Assembly: GCA_026389895.1 (NCBI GenBank)
Contig: JAPLGZ010000307.1
Coordinates: 1-51,364, forward strand
Origin: Chloroflexota bacterium
GTDB lineage: Bacteria > Chloroflexota > Anaerolineae > Caldilineales > Caldilineaceae
Reading direction: 5' to 3'
DNA: 51,364 nt
Below, in pieces: positions 42,385 to 51,187 of this stretch; position 1 is the stretch's first letter; each line of letters begins with the position of its first letter. Both the position numbers and the translations under genes were made by a program. The notes below the pieces were generated by a model. The model worked only from the letters and a program-made list of their open reading frames with translations. It was not told the origin of the DNA and did no database searches.

Positions 42385-43437
42385 TTAAAAATTATTATCA
42401 ACCGGCACCATCTGCCCGGTGCGCGCCGACTCGATGCCGGCCACGAGCGCCGCGATCACGCGCGCTGCATCAATCGCCGACATCTGCGGTTGCGCTTTGC
42501 CTTCAATACAATCTAAGAAATGTTCGCATTGCTCGGCAAAATGGTGCACCTGGCGCGTGTCGTGGACACGCGGTTTGTGGTCTTTGAACTGCTCGCGATA
42601 ATCGTGGATAATTTCGGTGCGATGCTCTTCGCGGTTGTTGCGATAGAGCTTGCCGCCCCATAACGTGCCTTCGGTGCCGTAAAGCGTCAAATGTCCACCA
42701 GTTGGGGCATAACCCCGGTTGCCCGATGCCGCAATTAATTTGCCGATCGCACCGTTGGCAAAGGTTAGGGAAACTACATAACAATCATTTAAGGGTAAGA
42801 TTGGTTCGGCTTTGTGGTTGGCAAAGGCAAACACCTGAGTCACTTGGGTCTGCAATGCCCACAACATCAAACCCAGTGGATGACAGCCACCACCCAGTAG
42901 AATATCTTGAGCCGCTTGTGCATTCGTGCGCCACGGGGTTTGGCTGTTCGGGCCGTAAACGGAGCGCAGGTCGGAAATGTAATCACCCTCCGCTAGCCAG
43001 ACTTCGCCAATTTCGCCGGTTTGGTAGGCCGTGGCCATCGCTTGGTAATCGGGTCGGAAGTGATAGACATGGCCGCCCAAGAAGGTTAAACCGGTCTCGC
43101 GTACATCCTGCACAATGCGTGCGGCATCTTCGCGCGTGGTACACATGGGCTTTTCGCACAGCACATGCTTGCCGGCCCGCAACGCGGCGTGGACTTGTTC
43201 GCCATGCAAATGATCCGGTGAACAGATCGAAACCGCCTGAATATCGGGTCGCGCTAAAAACTCATCCAGCGCTCCGTATACCTGGGGGACGCCAAGCCGC
43301 TCTGCTTGTTCCTGCGCTTTGTCCGCATCTACGTCATAGATCGCCAAAACTTCACAACGCGCGTCGGTCTGATAGCCACGAATGTGACCTTCCGCCGCAA
43401 TCCCACCACCGCCGATAATGCCAATGCCGATTGTCAT
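42385..43437 (-). CDS. Gfo/Idh/MocA-family oxidoreductase (second copy)
   Basis: A 350-residue dehydrogenase with the Rossmann motif GIGIIGGGGIAAEGHI at the N-terminus, the conserved CEKPMCT block with its Lys, and a C-terminal domain with GGCHPLGLMLWAL. The ATG at 43437 follows AAGGAAACAAGC. An in-frame extension to 43539 is rejected because it reads through repeat family A. Together with the sugar importer downstream it may act on the imported compound; the substrate is unknown. Confidence 0.9.
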   Translation of the reverse strand: MTIGIGIIGGGGIAAEGHIRGYQTDARCEVLAIYDVDADKAQEQAERLGVPQVYGALDEFLARPDIQAVSICSPDHLHGEQVHAALRAGKHVLCEKPMCTTREDAARIVQDVRETGLTFLGGHVYHFRPDYQAMATAYQTGEIGEVWLAEGDYISDLRSVYGPNSQTPWRTNAQAAQDILLGGGCHPLGLMLWALQTQVTQVFAFANHKAEPILPLNDCYVVSLTFANGAIGKLIAASGNRGYAPTGGHLTLYGTEGTLWGGKLYRNNREEHRTEIIHDYREQFKDHKPRVHDTRQVHHFAEQCEHFLDCIEGKAQPQMSAIDAARVIAALVAGIESARTGQMVPVDNNF

Positions 43438-43461
43438 GCTTGTTTCCTTTTTGAGTAGCAG

Positions 43462-43580
43462 CAACCCCACCCTAACCCTCCCCTGGTAAGGGAGGGGACC
43501 GATTGGTGGATAGAAGAAATTGGTCATTATGTCCACCAAACAACTCCCTCCCTTACCAGGGGAGGGTTAGGGTGGGGTTG
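43462..43580. repeat. Dispersed palindromic repeat family A, copy 4, with perfect 35-bp arms
   Basis: The arm 43462-43496 (begins CAACCCCACCCTAACCCTCC) is an exact reverse complement of 43546-43580. The 49-bp centre contains TTGGTGGA (43503-43510) and TCCACCAA (43532-43539), a second nested pair. The element lies between the transhydrogenase stop and the Gfo start. Its perfect arms suggest recent activity or strong constraint compared with the decayed copies elsewhere. Confidence 0.8.
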
Positions 43581-43628
43581 TTTGCTCGTTATCTCTCTAC
43601 ATTATTTCAAATTAAAGTCCAACCTATT

Positions 43629-45035
43629 TCATCCCAACCGATTGATCCCGTCAAACGCCGCGGTTTTATAACATTCAGCCAGGGTTGGATAGTTAAAGAC
43701 GGTGTTGACAAAATAATCAACTTTGCCGCCAAAGGCCATCACCGCTTGCCCGATATGGATCAACTCGGTGGCGCCTTCACCAATGATGTGGACCCCCAAA
43801 AGTTCGTGGGTTTCCATATGAAAGATCAGTTTGAGCATGCCCGTGCTGTCCCCAATAATCTGGCCGCGGGCGATCTCGCGATAGTGTGCTTTGCCTACTT
43901 CATAGGGAATCCCTTGCGCCGTTAATTCTTCTTCGTTGCGCCCCACCGTCGAAATTTCTGGAATGGTATAGATGCCATAAGGAAACAATTCGGGCACACT
44001 CGTGGCATCAACCCCATGCGCGTGACAGGCCGCCAGCCGGCCTTGCTCCATCGACGTGGAGGCCAGACTAGGGAAACCAATCACATCGCCCGCCGCATAG
44101 ATGTGGGGCACTTCGGTCTGGTATTGTGCATTGACCTGCAAACGCCCGCGCGTATCGGTGCAGAGACCGGCGGCTTGCAAATTTAATTTATCGGTTGCGC
44201 CGGTGCGACCAATACTGTGCAGCGCTGCTTCCGTAATAATATGTTTGCCGCTGGCGAGATGAATATGGACACGTTTGCCGCGCTTGACATCATCGACCAC
44301 CTCGAAGCCTTTGACTTCTTCTCCCAACCGTAATGTCACGCGACTAGAACGCATGTGATAGGCCAAAGCATCAATGATTTCGGCATCGACAAATGGGAGT
44401 AAGCGCTGGCGTTTATCGATCACCGTGACACGAACCCCCAACGCTGCGAAGATACAGGCATACTCGATCCCGATCACACCGGCCCCCACCACCGTCATGG
44501 TGCGTGGCAAATGTTTAAGGTTGAGGATATCATCACTGATCAGAATGTGTTGGCCATCAAAGGTGATATGGGCATCTTTGGTGGCGCTGGTGCCTGTGGC
44601 GATCACAACTGCGCCCGTCGTCACATCCCGATAGCCGCGGCCATCGACGTAATAGAGGCGAATCGTATGTGGATCGACAAAAGCCGCTTCGGCCGCAAGC
44701 AGTTCCACCTGGTTGCGCATCAGCTGATGTCGGGTCACGTCAATTTCGTGGCGGATCACATGCTCGGTGCGAAAGACCAGATCGTCCATCGTGATATGTT
44801 GCTTGACAGTATAAGAGGCGCCATATAGACCGCGCTCCCGATAGCCAGAAAGGTGTAACACCGCTTCGCGCAGGGTTTTGCTGGGAATGGTGCCTGTGTT
44901 AATGCAGACCCCGCCTAGCACCGCTTTGCGCTCCACAATCCCCACCCGTTTATTCAACTTGGCCGATTGAATGGCCGCGCGTTGTCCAGCTGGGCCAGAG
45001 CCAATCACGAGTAAATCATATTCATAGTCTGACAT
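43629..45035 (-). CDS. sthA: Soluble pyridine nucleotide transhydrogenase
   Basis: A 468-residue FAD flavoprotein. It has the FAD-binding GSGPAGQRAA motif (12-21), an NAD(P)-binding Rossmann repeat (GAGVIGIEYACIFAALG) and the C-terminal dimerisation domain. In the disulfide motif of related oxidoreductases the second Cys is Thr49 (CINTGTIPSK), as expected for SthA, which lacks a redox disulfide. It interconverts NADPH + NAD+ with NADP+ + NADH and so balances the pools fed by sugar oxidation. The ATG at 45035 follows AGGAG; a longer in-frame extension is not conserved. Length matches the family (about 466). Confidence 0.92.
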   Translation of the reverse strand: MSDYEYDLLVIGSGPAGQRAAIQSAKLNKRVGIVERKAVLGGVCINTGTIPSKTLREAVLHLSGYRERGLYGASYTVKQHITMDDLVFRTEHVIRHEIDVTRHQLMRNQVELLAAEAAFVDPHTIRLYYVDGRGYRDVTTGAVVIATGTSATKDAHITFDGQHILISDDILNLKHLPRTMTVVGAGVIGIEYACIFAALGVRVTVIDKRQRLLPFVDAEIIDALAYHMRSSRVTLRLGEEVKGFEVVDDVKRGKRVHIHLASGKHIITEAALHSIGRTGATDKLNLQAAGLCTDTRGRLQVNAQYQTEVPHIYAAGDVIGFPSLASTSMEQGRLAACHAHGVDATSVPELFPYGIYTIPEISTVGRNEEELTAQGIPYEVGKAHYREIARGQIIGDSTGMLKLIFHMETHELLGVHIIGEGATELIHIGQAVMAFGGKVDYFVNTVFNYPTLAECYKTAAFDGINRLG

Positions 45036-45349
45036 GCGTTCTCCTGTCTGCGTCAACGTGAAGCTGGCTTTATGATTGGTCACTGGGTCAGATGGCCCAG
45101 TTTTTAGCTTCTTCGCCCCTTTGCGCGACCGAACGACATTGTTCAATGATTTTTCGTTTATGGCTGGACTGTCGCAATAAGCGGCGTCAAATATGAGTGA
45201 ACCATTCATATTTGACGCCGCCTGCAGTCTTTAAGCCCACTGTCAATAACAATTCGCTTGATGGTTGGTGGGGCATATGAACGAGCTGCCCCGATGATTT
45301 CACATTTTGATGATCGAAAGCTTAAGAAATTTAGCCTTGTTTTTTAACG
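45036..45349. other. Intergenic region with a strong hairpin
   Basis: The 314 bp between polyphosphate glucokinase and transhydrogenase hold one clear structure, the stem-loop at 45181-45221, and otherwise AT-rich sequence. The transhydrogenase promoter should lie here, but no good -35/-10 pair was found. Confidence 0.5.
45181..45221. repeat. Perfect 16-bp stem-loop
   Basis: GCGGCGTCAAATATGA (45181-45196) pairs perfectly with 45206-45221 across a 9-nt loop. No U-tract follows on the minus strand, so it may be a regulatory hairpin or a REP-like repeat instead of a terminator of the glucokinase gene. Confidence 0.65.
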
Positions 45350-46090
45350 TTAGACTAACACTTTGGCTGCCATCGCTGCGCCCACGATGCCCGCATCATT
45401 TTGTAACTGGGCTGGGACGATTTGGGCCCGCGTCTGCAGATAGGGTGAAAATTTTTCAAACTTTTTACTCACACCACCGCCAATAATGAACAAATCCGGT
45501 GTGAAGAGCTTCTCCATATATTGCAAGTAGGCATTGACCCGCCCGCCCCACTGTTTCCAACTCAAATCTTTTTCGGTTTTAACACGGGCGGCGGCGCGGT
45601 GTTCGGCATCCTTGCCGCGCAACTCGACGTGACCGAATTCAGTATTGGGCAACAAAACGCCTTCCGTAAAGATTGCACTGCCAATCCCGGTGCCAAAGGT
45701 CAACAAGATGACGACGCCGCTCTTGTAATCCTTGCCCGCGCCAAAGGTCATTTCGGCAATGCCGGCGGCGTCCGCATCATTCAAAACGCGCACCGGACAA
45801 TTCGTCGCCTGGCGAAAGAGCGCTTCGGCATCCGTATTAATCCACGCTTGGTCTACATTGGCGGCCGTGAGGGTTACCCCGTGTAGGACAACCGCCGGAA
45901 ATGTGCAGCCAATCGGGCCGGTCCAGTTAAAATGCTTGATCAATGCTTTAACCGCCTCGGCCACGGCGGCTGGTGTTGAAGGTTGGGGCGTATCAAACCG
46001 TTCGCGCTCAGCCATAAACTCGCCTTTGTCTACATCCACCGGTGCGCCCTTGATGCCGCTACCCCCGATGTCGATCCCCATGATTTCCAC
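45350..46090 (-). CDS. ppgK: Polyphosphate glucokinase (ROK family)
   Basis: A 246-residue ROK-family kinase. The N-terminal phosphate motif [16 protein letters not shown] is of the polyphosphate glucokinase type, followed by the catalytic region [13 protein letters not shown] with its conserved Asp, [12 protein letters not shown] and [12 protein letters not shown]. It phosphorylates glucose using polyphosphate (and often ATP). This enzyme is known mainly from Actinobacteria and Chloroflexota. The start is GTG at 46090 with AGGAG 7 nt upstream; the ATG at 46081 is too far from that site. Confidence 0.92.
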   Translation of the reverse strand: MEIMGIDIGGSGIKGAPVDVDKGEFMAERERFDTPQPSTPAAVAEAVKALIKHFNWTGPIGCTFPAVVLHGVTLTAANVDQAWINTDAEALFRQATNCPVRVLNDADAAGIAEMTFGAGKDYKSGVVILLTFGTGIGSAIFTEGVLLPNTEFGHVELRGKDAEHRAAARVKTEKDLSWKQWGGRVNAYLQYMEKLFTPDLFIIGGGVSKKFEKFSPYLQTRAQIVPAQLQNDAGIVGAAMAAKVLV

Positions 46091-46115
46091 TGGTCTTCTC
46101 CTTGTTCTTTTGATG

Positions 46116-46290
46116 GTAACGCGGGCGCCTCACCGCCGCACCCAGCCGTGAACGAGTGGGCTAAGTTCACGGCTGGGTAGACATGTGGTTGCTGTGCGCC
46201 GCTTCTACTGAAGCGTCCCCCTCCCCTGAAACAGCCGGGTGCCCCTCGGGCGCGTTCAGAAGAGGGGGCGGGGGTGAGGCTCCGCGTTAC
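46116..46290. repeat. Composite inverted-repeat element (family B, copy 2)
   Basis: Outer arms GTAACGCGG (46116-46124) and CCGCGTTAC (46282-46290) enclose a perfect 13-bp hairpin CCCAGCCGTGAAC/GTTCACGGCTGGG (46141-46177) and a C/G-rich pair CCCCTCCCCTGAA / TTCAGAAGAGGGGGCGGGGG (46217-46274) related to the element at 42297-42382. It lies between the aminotransferase stop and the glucokinase start. Confidence 0.65.
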
Positions 46291-46358
46291 GATGAATGAA
46301 TAGATTGCGCCTTTGATAGGGAGCTACACAAGAGCGCATACCGTTAGTTGCCTAGGAA

Positions 46359-47630
46359 TTATAATGAACCAAGCACCTTATTTAAGGCTTCGGCCACTTC
46401 TTCGATTTGAGAGCCGCTCAGCTCTGGGCTGACATCAATCTGCACGGCGCGCCCTAACAGATCCAGCGAGCGCGGGCACATATCGGGCGCATATTCAACT
46501 TCCCGGCCATGTGTGCGCCACGGTCCACCCCGTTCCGACCAGGTGCGCTTATTGAGAATCGGCGCCCAGTGGCGGTAAATATGATAATCACTGCGTTCAG
46601 GGTAATAAAGCACCGATGTGCCGACCCCTTCGGCGTTCAAAGCTTTCTTGACCGTATCCGCTTGGGCCGCGGTCGGCGCAAAGAAGATCAGCGAGATGGC
46701 GGCGTCACCTTCGACGTCTGGAATATCGCGGAAGGTGAACCCCTTCTGGCGCGCCACATCAGCCATACTGGCGGTCAGGGTTCGTTTGTTCTGGCGCATC
46801 GTCGTCAACAAATCATCTAACCGTTGCAACTGCACCAGCGCAACCGCGCCGGCGAGCTCACCCATCCGGAAGTTAATGCCCGGCAAGATCTCCTCGGTCG
46901 GAATATTGTTGCGTGTGCCACCGACGACATCATTGTACATGAGGACGCGATCATAGACCTTTTGGTCGCTGGTGATGACCACGCCACCTTCGCCGCTGGT
47001 GATGATCTTGTTGAATTGCAGGCTGAAGGCGCCCGCATCGCCAATTGTGCCCAGACGTTTGCCCTGGTAGCTGGCGCCAGCCGCCTGCGCGACATCTTCT
47101 AATATCTTAAGATTGTGCTTTTGCGCGATGGCTTGCAATTCCGCCATGCGAGAAGGCCCGCCGCGCATATGGACAACGGCAATCGCGCGCGTGTACGGTG
47201 AGATTTTGCGTTCGACATCCAGCGGATCGAGCGTGAGTGACTCGTCAACTTCGGCAATGATCGGCACCGCGCCCATGGCAACCACAGCCGAAGCGGTGGC
47301 GATCCAGGTGTATGCTGGCACAATCACTTCATCGCCAGGGCCAACGCCGAGCCCGGCTAATCCGCACATCAAGGATGCTGTGCCCGATGAAAGCGCCGCA
47401 CTATAGGGGACACCCATAAGCTTGGCAAAAGCCTGCTCGAAGAGGGCCACTTTGGATTCGCCAGGATTTGGCCCATAATAACGAAAAAGGCGCTTGCTGC
47501 GCAACACCTCAACGACAGACGCCTCTTCTTCGGCGCCAATGCGCATGCCGCCGGGAAACATGGGCGGCAGAGGTTGGGTGACGGCGGGTGTGCCACCATC
47601 AATGGCGAGTTTACTAGATGCTGTAGACAT
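46359..47630 (-). CDS. DegT/DnrJ/EryC1/StrS-family PLP aminotransferase
   Basis: A 423-residue aspartate-aminotransferase-fold enzyme. The PLP-binding lysine is Lys208 in AFSLQFNKIITSGEGG; EDVAQAAGASYQG and the N-terminal DGGTPAV are also typical. Members transfer an amino group to keto-sugars or cyclitols, for example in surface glycan or aminoglycoside-like pathways. The substrate here is unknown. The ATG at 47630 is supported by GGAG 9 nt upstream. It stands alone between repeat elements and the toxin-like pair, though in line with ppgK and sthA on the same strand. Confidence 0.9.
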   Translation of the reverse strand: MSTASSKLAIDGGTPAVTQPLPPMFPGGMRIGAEEEASVVEVLRSKRLFRYYGPNPGESKVALFEQAFAKLMGVPYSAALSSGTASLMCGLAGLGVGPGDEVIVPAYTWIATASAVVAMGAVPIIAEVDESLTLDPLDVERKISPYTRAIAVVHMRGGPSRMAELQAIAQKHNLKILEDVAQAAGASYQGKRLGTIGDAGAFSLQFNKIITSGEGGVVITSDQKVYDRVLMYNDVVGGTRNNIPTEEILPGINFRMGELAGAVALVQLQRLDDLLTTMRQNKRTLTASMADVARQKGFTFRDIPDVEGDAAISLIFFAPTAAQADTVKKALNAEGVGTSVLYYPERSDYHIYRHWAPILNKRTWSERGGPWRTHGREVEYAPDMCPRSLDLLGRAVQIDVSPELSGSQIEEVAEALNKVLGSL

Positions 47631-47665
47631 AACAAAAATCTCCAATAGTAAAGTGTTTTTAATCT

Positions 47666-47995
47666 TTAGGCAACGGCCAGGGCAAGGCGCTGGTTGACAA
47701 CATGCCAGAAAGTAGCCACCGCCTCTTGTCTGGCATCAAAAAAATCTTCAAAGAAACCGGAATGATTGAGCGAGGGTGGATACGCATAACGTTCGCCATC
47801 ATCGCCCAATTCATGAATCCAGTCACTTGGTTCGCGCGGATCGATGAGGTCGAAGAGATGATATGGATAGAGGTAAGGGCGTCCCTGGTCGTTCAAGATA
47901 CGGAAATCATTGGCCTCAATCCCAATCACAACATACGCCTGATCTGCTGAAAGGTCAGGATATTGCTCATTTTTAGCGCGTAATTTGATAATCAT
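47666..47995 (-). CDS. Small acidic protein, putative immunity partner
   Basis: A 109-residue acidic protein of no family that I recognise firmly. Features: YVVIGIEANDFRILNDQGRP, a DPREPSDWIHELGDDGERYAYPP stretch and a C-terminal FFEDFFDARQEAVATFWHVV. The composition and layout resemble immunity proteins that lie after polymorphic toxin domains. Its start overlaps the stop of the upstream basic protein by one base (TGATG), with AGGTGA just before, so the two are made in a fixed ratio. The function is inferred from context only. Confidence 0.6.
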   Translation of the reverse strand: MIIKLRAKNEQYPDLSADQAYVVIGIEANDFRILNDQGRPYLYPYHLFDLIDPREPSDWIHELGDDGERYAYPPSLNHSGFFEDFFDARQEAVATFWHVVNQRLALAVA

Positions 47996-48228
47996 CAGTT
48001 CACCTGTTTTTGCTTTATTTCAACGCGACCAATCCCTGGGTGTTCGTACCAATGATACTCAAACTGTCTTCCTCCAATCTCAAAACGAGGACTGCTTTTC
48101 TTGATCCACCAGGATGGTCTACCTCCATAATCGGCCACTAAACGCTCAATATCACGGATTCGATTCCCTTTCGCAATTACACGTGCCTGAGCAAGCATTT
48201 GCGGTGTAAGTTTAAATTCATCGGGCAT
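47995..48228 (-). CDS. Small basic protein, putative toxin-domain partner
   Basis: A 77-residue basic protein: an N-terminal LTPQMLAQARVIAKGNRIRDIERLV helix, then GGRPSWWIKKSS and a C-terminal HWYEHPGIGRVEIKQKQ. The compact form, basic charge and ending look like a detached C-terminal nuclease-type toxin module, but no catalytic motif can be proven. It precedes and overlaps the acidic protein gene by one base. No secretion signal or carrier domain is present. Alternatives are a plain type II toxin-antitoxin pair or an unrelated hypothetical pair. No ribosome site is visible before the ATG. Confidence 0.6.
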   Translation of the reverse strand: MPDEFKLTPQMLAQARVIAKGNRIRDIERLVADYGGRPSWWIKKSSPRFEIGGRQFEYHWYEHPGIGRVEIKQKQVN

Positions 48229-48315
48229 TAGTATAAGTCATCCACCGTTACTGGTCAACCGTTTTCATTTCATACTTGATAGTACGTAGGGGTGCCTAGG
48301 TCGGCGGTTACTAGC

Positions 48316-49116
48316 CTAGCGTTCACTGTTCAGCATATTGATCGCCTTCAAGCCCTCTTCCTTGATCGAATCCAGCACGGCCCGTTTCATGTCGAGAAAG
48401 ATCGGCAAGGTGATCAGGTCGAGGTTGCGCGGGCGGGGCAGATCTACGGTTAGCACCTGTTTAATCCGGCCTGGTCGCGCGGTCATAATGTAGACGCGCT
48501 CGCTGAGAAAGATCGCTTCGTCAATATCATGCGTGACAAAAATAATCGTCTTGGGCGTGCGCTGCCACAAATTGACCAACAATTCTTGCATAATGATGCG
48601 TGTTTGGGCATCCAACGCACCAAAAGGCTCATCCATCAGCAGCACTTCGGGGTCATTGGCCAGGGCGCGTGCAATCGCCACACGTTGCATCATGCCGCCG
48701 GATAATTCTTTGGGATAGTGATGTTCAAAATTCTTGAGGCCGATCATTTCAATGTAATTTTGCGCCACTTGGGTGCGTTCCGCCGCGGGCATCAGCCGCA
48801 ACCGCGAGCCAAATTCGACGTTGCCGCGCACCGTCAGCCAGGGAAAAAGCGTGTACGTTTGAAAGACCATCCCGCGCGCCGCACTCGGCCCGTCAATCTG
48901 CCGCCCATCCAGCCGCACTTCTCCCGCATTCGGTTCGACCAGACCCGCAATCACGCGCAATAGGGTAGATTTCCCACAGCCACTCGGCCCGACAATGCTG
49001 ACAAACTCGCGGTCGGCCACTTCGAGCGACAGGTTATCCACCGCGGTAACCTCTGCACCGCGCCGTGTGCGGAACTTCATCGTGATATTAGAGACGCTTA
49101 ATTTCGGTGTCTGCAT
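48316..49116 (-). CDS. ABC transporter ATPase, SsuB/TauB type
   Basis: A 266-residue ATPase with Walker [11 protein letters not shown]-loop [12 protein letters not shown], signature LSGGMMQR, Walker [13 protein letters not shown] and the His switch FVTHDIDEA. The [13 protein letters not shown] segment is typical of the nitrate/sulfonate/taurine subfamily. It drives uptake with the permease and binding protein encoded upstream. Substrate is unassigned: sulfonate, taurine, pyrimidine precursor and nitrate importers share this design. Confidence 0.92.
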   Translation of the reverse strand: MQTPKLSVSNITMKFRTRRGAEVTAVDNLSLEVADREFVSIVGPSGCGKSTLLRVIAGLVEPNAGEVRLDGRQIDGPSAARGMVFQTYTLFPWLTVRGNVEFGSRLRLMPAAERTQVAQNYIEMIGLKNFEHHYPKELSGGMMQRVAIARALANDPEVLLMDEPFGALDAQTRIIMQELLVNLWQRTPKTIIFVTHDIDEAIFLSERVYIMTARPGRIKQVLTVDLPRPRNLDLITLPIFLDMKRAVLDSIKEEGLKAINMLNSER

Positions 49117-49220
49117 AAGGTTTAGGCGAGAAGTGAACTACGAAAGCCTGGCAAGGATTACACGAATTACACGAAAATAAAGCCAGTGTTTTATGCATGC
49201 AATTCGTTGCAAAATAGTTT
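49117..49220. other. Spacer with repeat-like ATTACACGAATTACACGAA
   Basis: The 104 bp between the ABC permease and ATPase genes contain GGATTACACGAATTACACG (about 49157-49175), a short direct duplication that resembles dispersed intergenic repeats seen in other bacteria (general knowledge). No ribosome-site-independent signal was found. Confidence 0.35.
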
Positions 49221-50048
49221 TTAACGAATACGCGGCGACCACGGCAGCACCATCCGATGCAGCCACTTAAAGACAATGTCGCTCACAAAGCCCAGGAAAC
49301 CAATCGTGACCAGGCCGACAAATATTTTATCGGTGCGCAACCCGCGCTGCGATTCAAGGATCATAATGCCCAAACCTTTTTCGGCGGCCACCAATTCGGC
49401 CACGACCAGATAGGTCCAGGCCCAGCCAATCGTGATGCGCAAATTGTCCATGACGCCGGGCAGCGTTGCGGGGATCAACACGTGGGTGACGACGCGCAAC
49501 CGTGACGTGCCCAAGGTATAGGCGCTGTCGAGGAGGTCTTTGGGTACATGCGCAGCCACATCGGCCACCAACAAAATCAACTGGAAAAAGGTGCCGATGA
49601 AGATCACGGCGATCTTCTCTTCGATGCCCAGGCCAATGTAGAGGATTAACAAGGGAATCATCGCGCTGACGGGCAAGTAGCGGATAAAATCGACGACGGG
49701 CTCAAAGAGCGCTTCAAAAAACTTAAAGCTGCCCATCAAAATCCCCAATGGCACGGCCAACACCGCCGCCACTGCCCAACCGATCAGGATTACGCTGGTG
49801 CTGGCCCAGGCGTTTTCCAACAATTCACCGCTGGCGATCATGCGCACGGCTGCGCTTAAGACCGCGGTCGGTGTTGGTAGAAAGTACGATGGCTTCACAA
49901 AGCCGCCATAACTCAGCACAGCCCAGATGCCAAAGAGCAGCGTCAGGCTGAAGATCACAATCGCGGCATAATGCGTGCGCGGGATCGGCTCCTGGGGTCG
50001 CAGGTCATCGCTGAGTCTAAATTTGCGGCGCGCGGTTAATTCGGTCAT
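49221..50048 (-). CDS. ABC transporter permease, SsuC/TauC type
   Basis: A 275-residue membrane protein with six predicted helices and the EAA loop (DSAYTLGTSRLRVVTHVLIP). The region GWAWTYLVVAELVAAEKGLG is a hallmark of this subfamily. It forms the channel of the importer with the ATPase encoded downstream. It is separated from the binding-protein gene by 110 bp containing a 21-bp inverted repeat. The ATG at 50048 has no clear ribosome site. Confidence 0.92.
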   Translation of the reverse strand: MTELTARRKFRLSDDLRPQEPIPRTHYAAIVIFSLTLLFGIWAVLSYGGFVKPSYFLPTPTAVLSAAVRMIASGELLENAWASTSVILIGWAVAAVLAVPLGILMGSFKFFEALFEPVVDFIRYLPVSAMIPLLILYIGLGIEEKIAVIFIGTFFQLILLVADVAAHVPKDLLDSAYTLGTSRLRVVTHVLIPATLPGVMDNLRITIGWAWTYLVVAELVAAEKGLGIMILESQRGLRTDKIFVGLVTIGFLGFVSDIVFKWLHRMVLPWSPRIR

Positions 50049-50075
50049 CGGTGTCCAGTGGGTAATAAAATGATG

Positions 50076-50153
50076 CGTGAGGCGTGATAAGTGATAAGTG
50101 AGATAGGACTGAGTACTTGGTCAACCTTCACGTATCACTTATCACGCCTCACG
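50076..50153. repeat. 78-bp element with perfect 21-bp inverted arms in the ABC operon
   Basis: CGTGAGGCGTGATAAGTGAT plus one base (50076-50096) is perfectly mirrored at 50133-50153, with a 36-nt loop. It lies between the binding-protein and permease genes, the same relative position as the 23-bp element in the sugar ABC operon, and could stabilise the upstream binding-protein message. Confidence 0.7.
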
Positions 50154-50158
50154 TTTCT

Positions 50159-51187
50159 CTATTTTTCTAAATACGACCGGTCCACCAAATCCTCCGCCTT
50201 AATCGGCGTAGTGATCTGGCCGAGTTTGGTCCACAGATCAATCGCAAACTTGGTCGTGCCGATCGCAGTGCCGGTGCCATCGCCGGTGAAGAAAGTGGCA
50301 TTGCGTGCCTTGTCATAGAGTGTCACGCCCTTGAGATCGGCCTTAATATCGTCGGGCTTTTCGTAGAAACCACCAAGCCCCTCTTGCATCAGCTTGGCGG
50401 CGTCGTCTGGATTGTTTTTGGCATATTCGACAGCCTTATCCCAGGCGCGCGCCAGTTTTGTCCCGACCTCTTTGTTGGCCGTCAAGATATCTTTGCGCAG
50501 AATCATGACATCGACAATCAGGCCTGGCGTCTCTTTGGACGTGGTCAAAATTGCCACGTTTTCTGCCTCTGCTGCCTTGGACAAATTGGGCTCCCAAGTC
50601 ACGCCGGCATCCACGCGGGCGGCCGCCATCGCGGCAGGTACATCGCCTTGTTTCATCTTCACCAGCGATACATCGGCGTCGGAAAGGCCATTCTGCTGCA
50701 ACAAAAAGTCGAGCATAAAGTGCGAAACCGAACCGACATTGACGCCAATCGTATGGCCCTTCAAATCTTTGACGGAAGCGATATTCTTATCTTTTAGCAC
50801 CAAAATGCCGTCACCACCCGACGAATCATCCAGCCCGAGAATCGCTACAAACGGTGTCTCGGCTTTCCAGTAGAGGGTCATCGTGTCTAGCGTCGAGACT
50901 AGACCGTCGAGTTGTTGGCCCGCCAGCGCCGTAAACCGGTCTTTGGGATCTTCGACCTTGGTGAGCGTGACATCTAATCCTTCGTCTTTAAAATAGCCTT
51001 TTTCACGCGCAATAAAAAGTGGTCCATAGCCGACCCAGACCGAGTAACCCAGGTTTAACTTGACTGGCTGGGCGCTGCCGGTTTGCGCACCACCGCTGGG
51101 TGCTGCTTGCGGCGTAACACAGGCGGCCAGGATCAGCGCGGTGATTGACACCAGCGCCAAGCCCAAATACAAGCGCTTAAAATTCAT
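50159..51187 (-). CDS. ABC transporter substrate-binding lipoprotein, SsuA/NMT1 type
   Basis: A 342-residue lipoprotein with signal peptide and lipobox LAAC (Cys23). The mature part has the periplasmic-binding NMT1/SsuA fold: LNLGYSVWVGYGPLFIAREKG near the N-terminus and LKGHTIGVNVGSVSHFML in the middle. It is the first gene of a binding protein-permease-ATPase operon. The ATG at 51187 follows GGAGG by 8 nt; an in-frame extension to 51277 lacks support. The ligand cannot be told from sequence. Confidence 0.92.
   Translation of the reverse strand: MNFKRLYLGLALVSITALILAACVTPQAAPSGGAQTGSAQPVKLNLGYSVWVGYGPLFIAREKGYFKDEGLDVTLTKVEDPKDRFTALAGQQLDGLVSTLDTMTLYWKAETPFVAILGLDDSSGGDGILVLKDKNIASVKDLKGHTIGVNVGSVSHFMLDFLLQQNGLSDADVSLVKMKQGDVPAAMAAARVDAGVTWEPNLSKAAEAENVAILTTSKETPGLIVDVMILRKDILTANKEVGTKLARAWDKAVEYAKNNPDDAAKLMQEGLGGFYEKPDDIKADLKGVTLYDKARNATFFTGDGTGTAIGTTKFAIDLWTKLGQITTPIKAEDLVDRSYLEK

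Noticed and set aside
42702-43418. Plus-strand frame of 238 codons opposite a Gfo/Idh/MocA gene
   Set aside because: The opposite strand encodes an intact Rossmann dehydrogenase with a good ribosome site; the antisense product is Arg/His-rich and shows no domain.
43438-43539. N-terminal extension of the second Gfo dehydrogenase
   Set aside because: The added residues come from repeat family A, and the ATG at 43437 has its own good ribosome site.
45036-45209. N-terminal extension of the transhydrogenase by 58 residues
   Set aside because: It reads through the 45181 hairpin and is not FAD-domain sequence; the ATG at 45035 has AGGAG and gives the normal family length.
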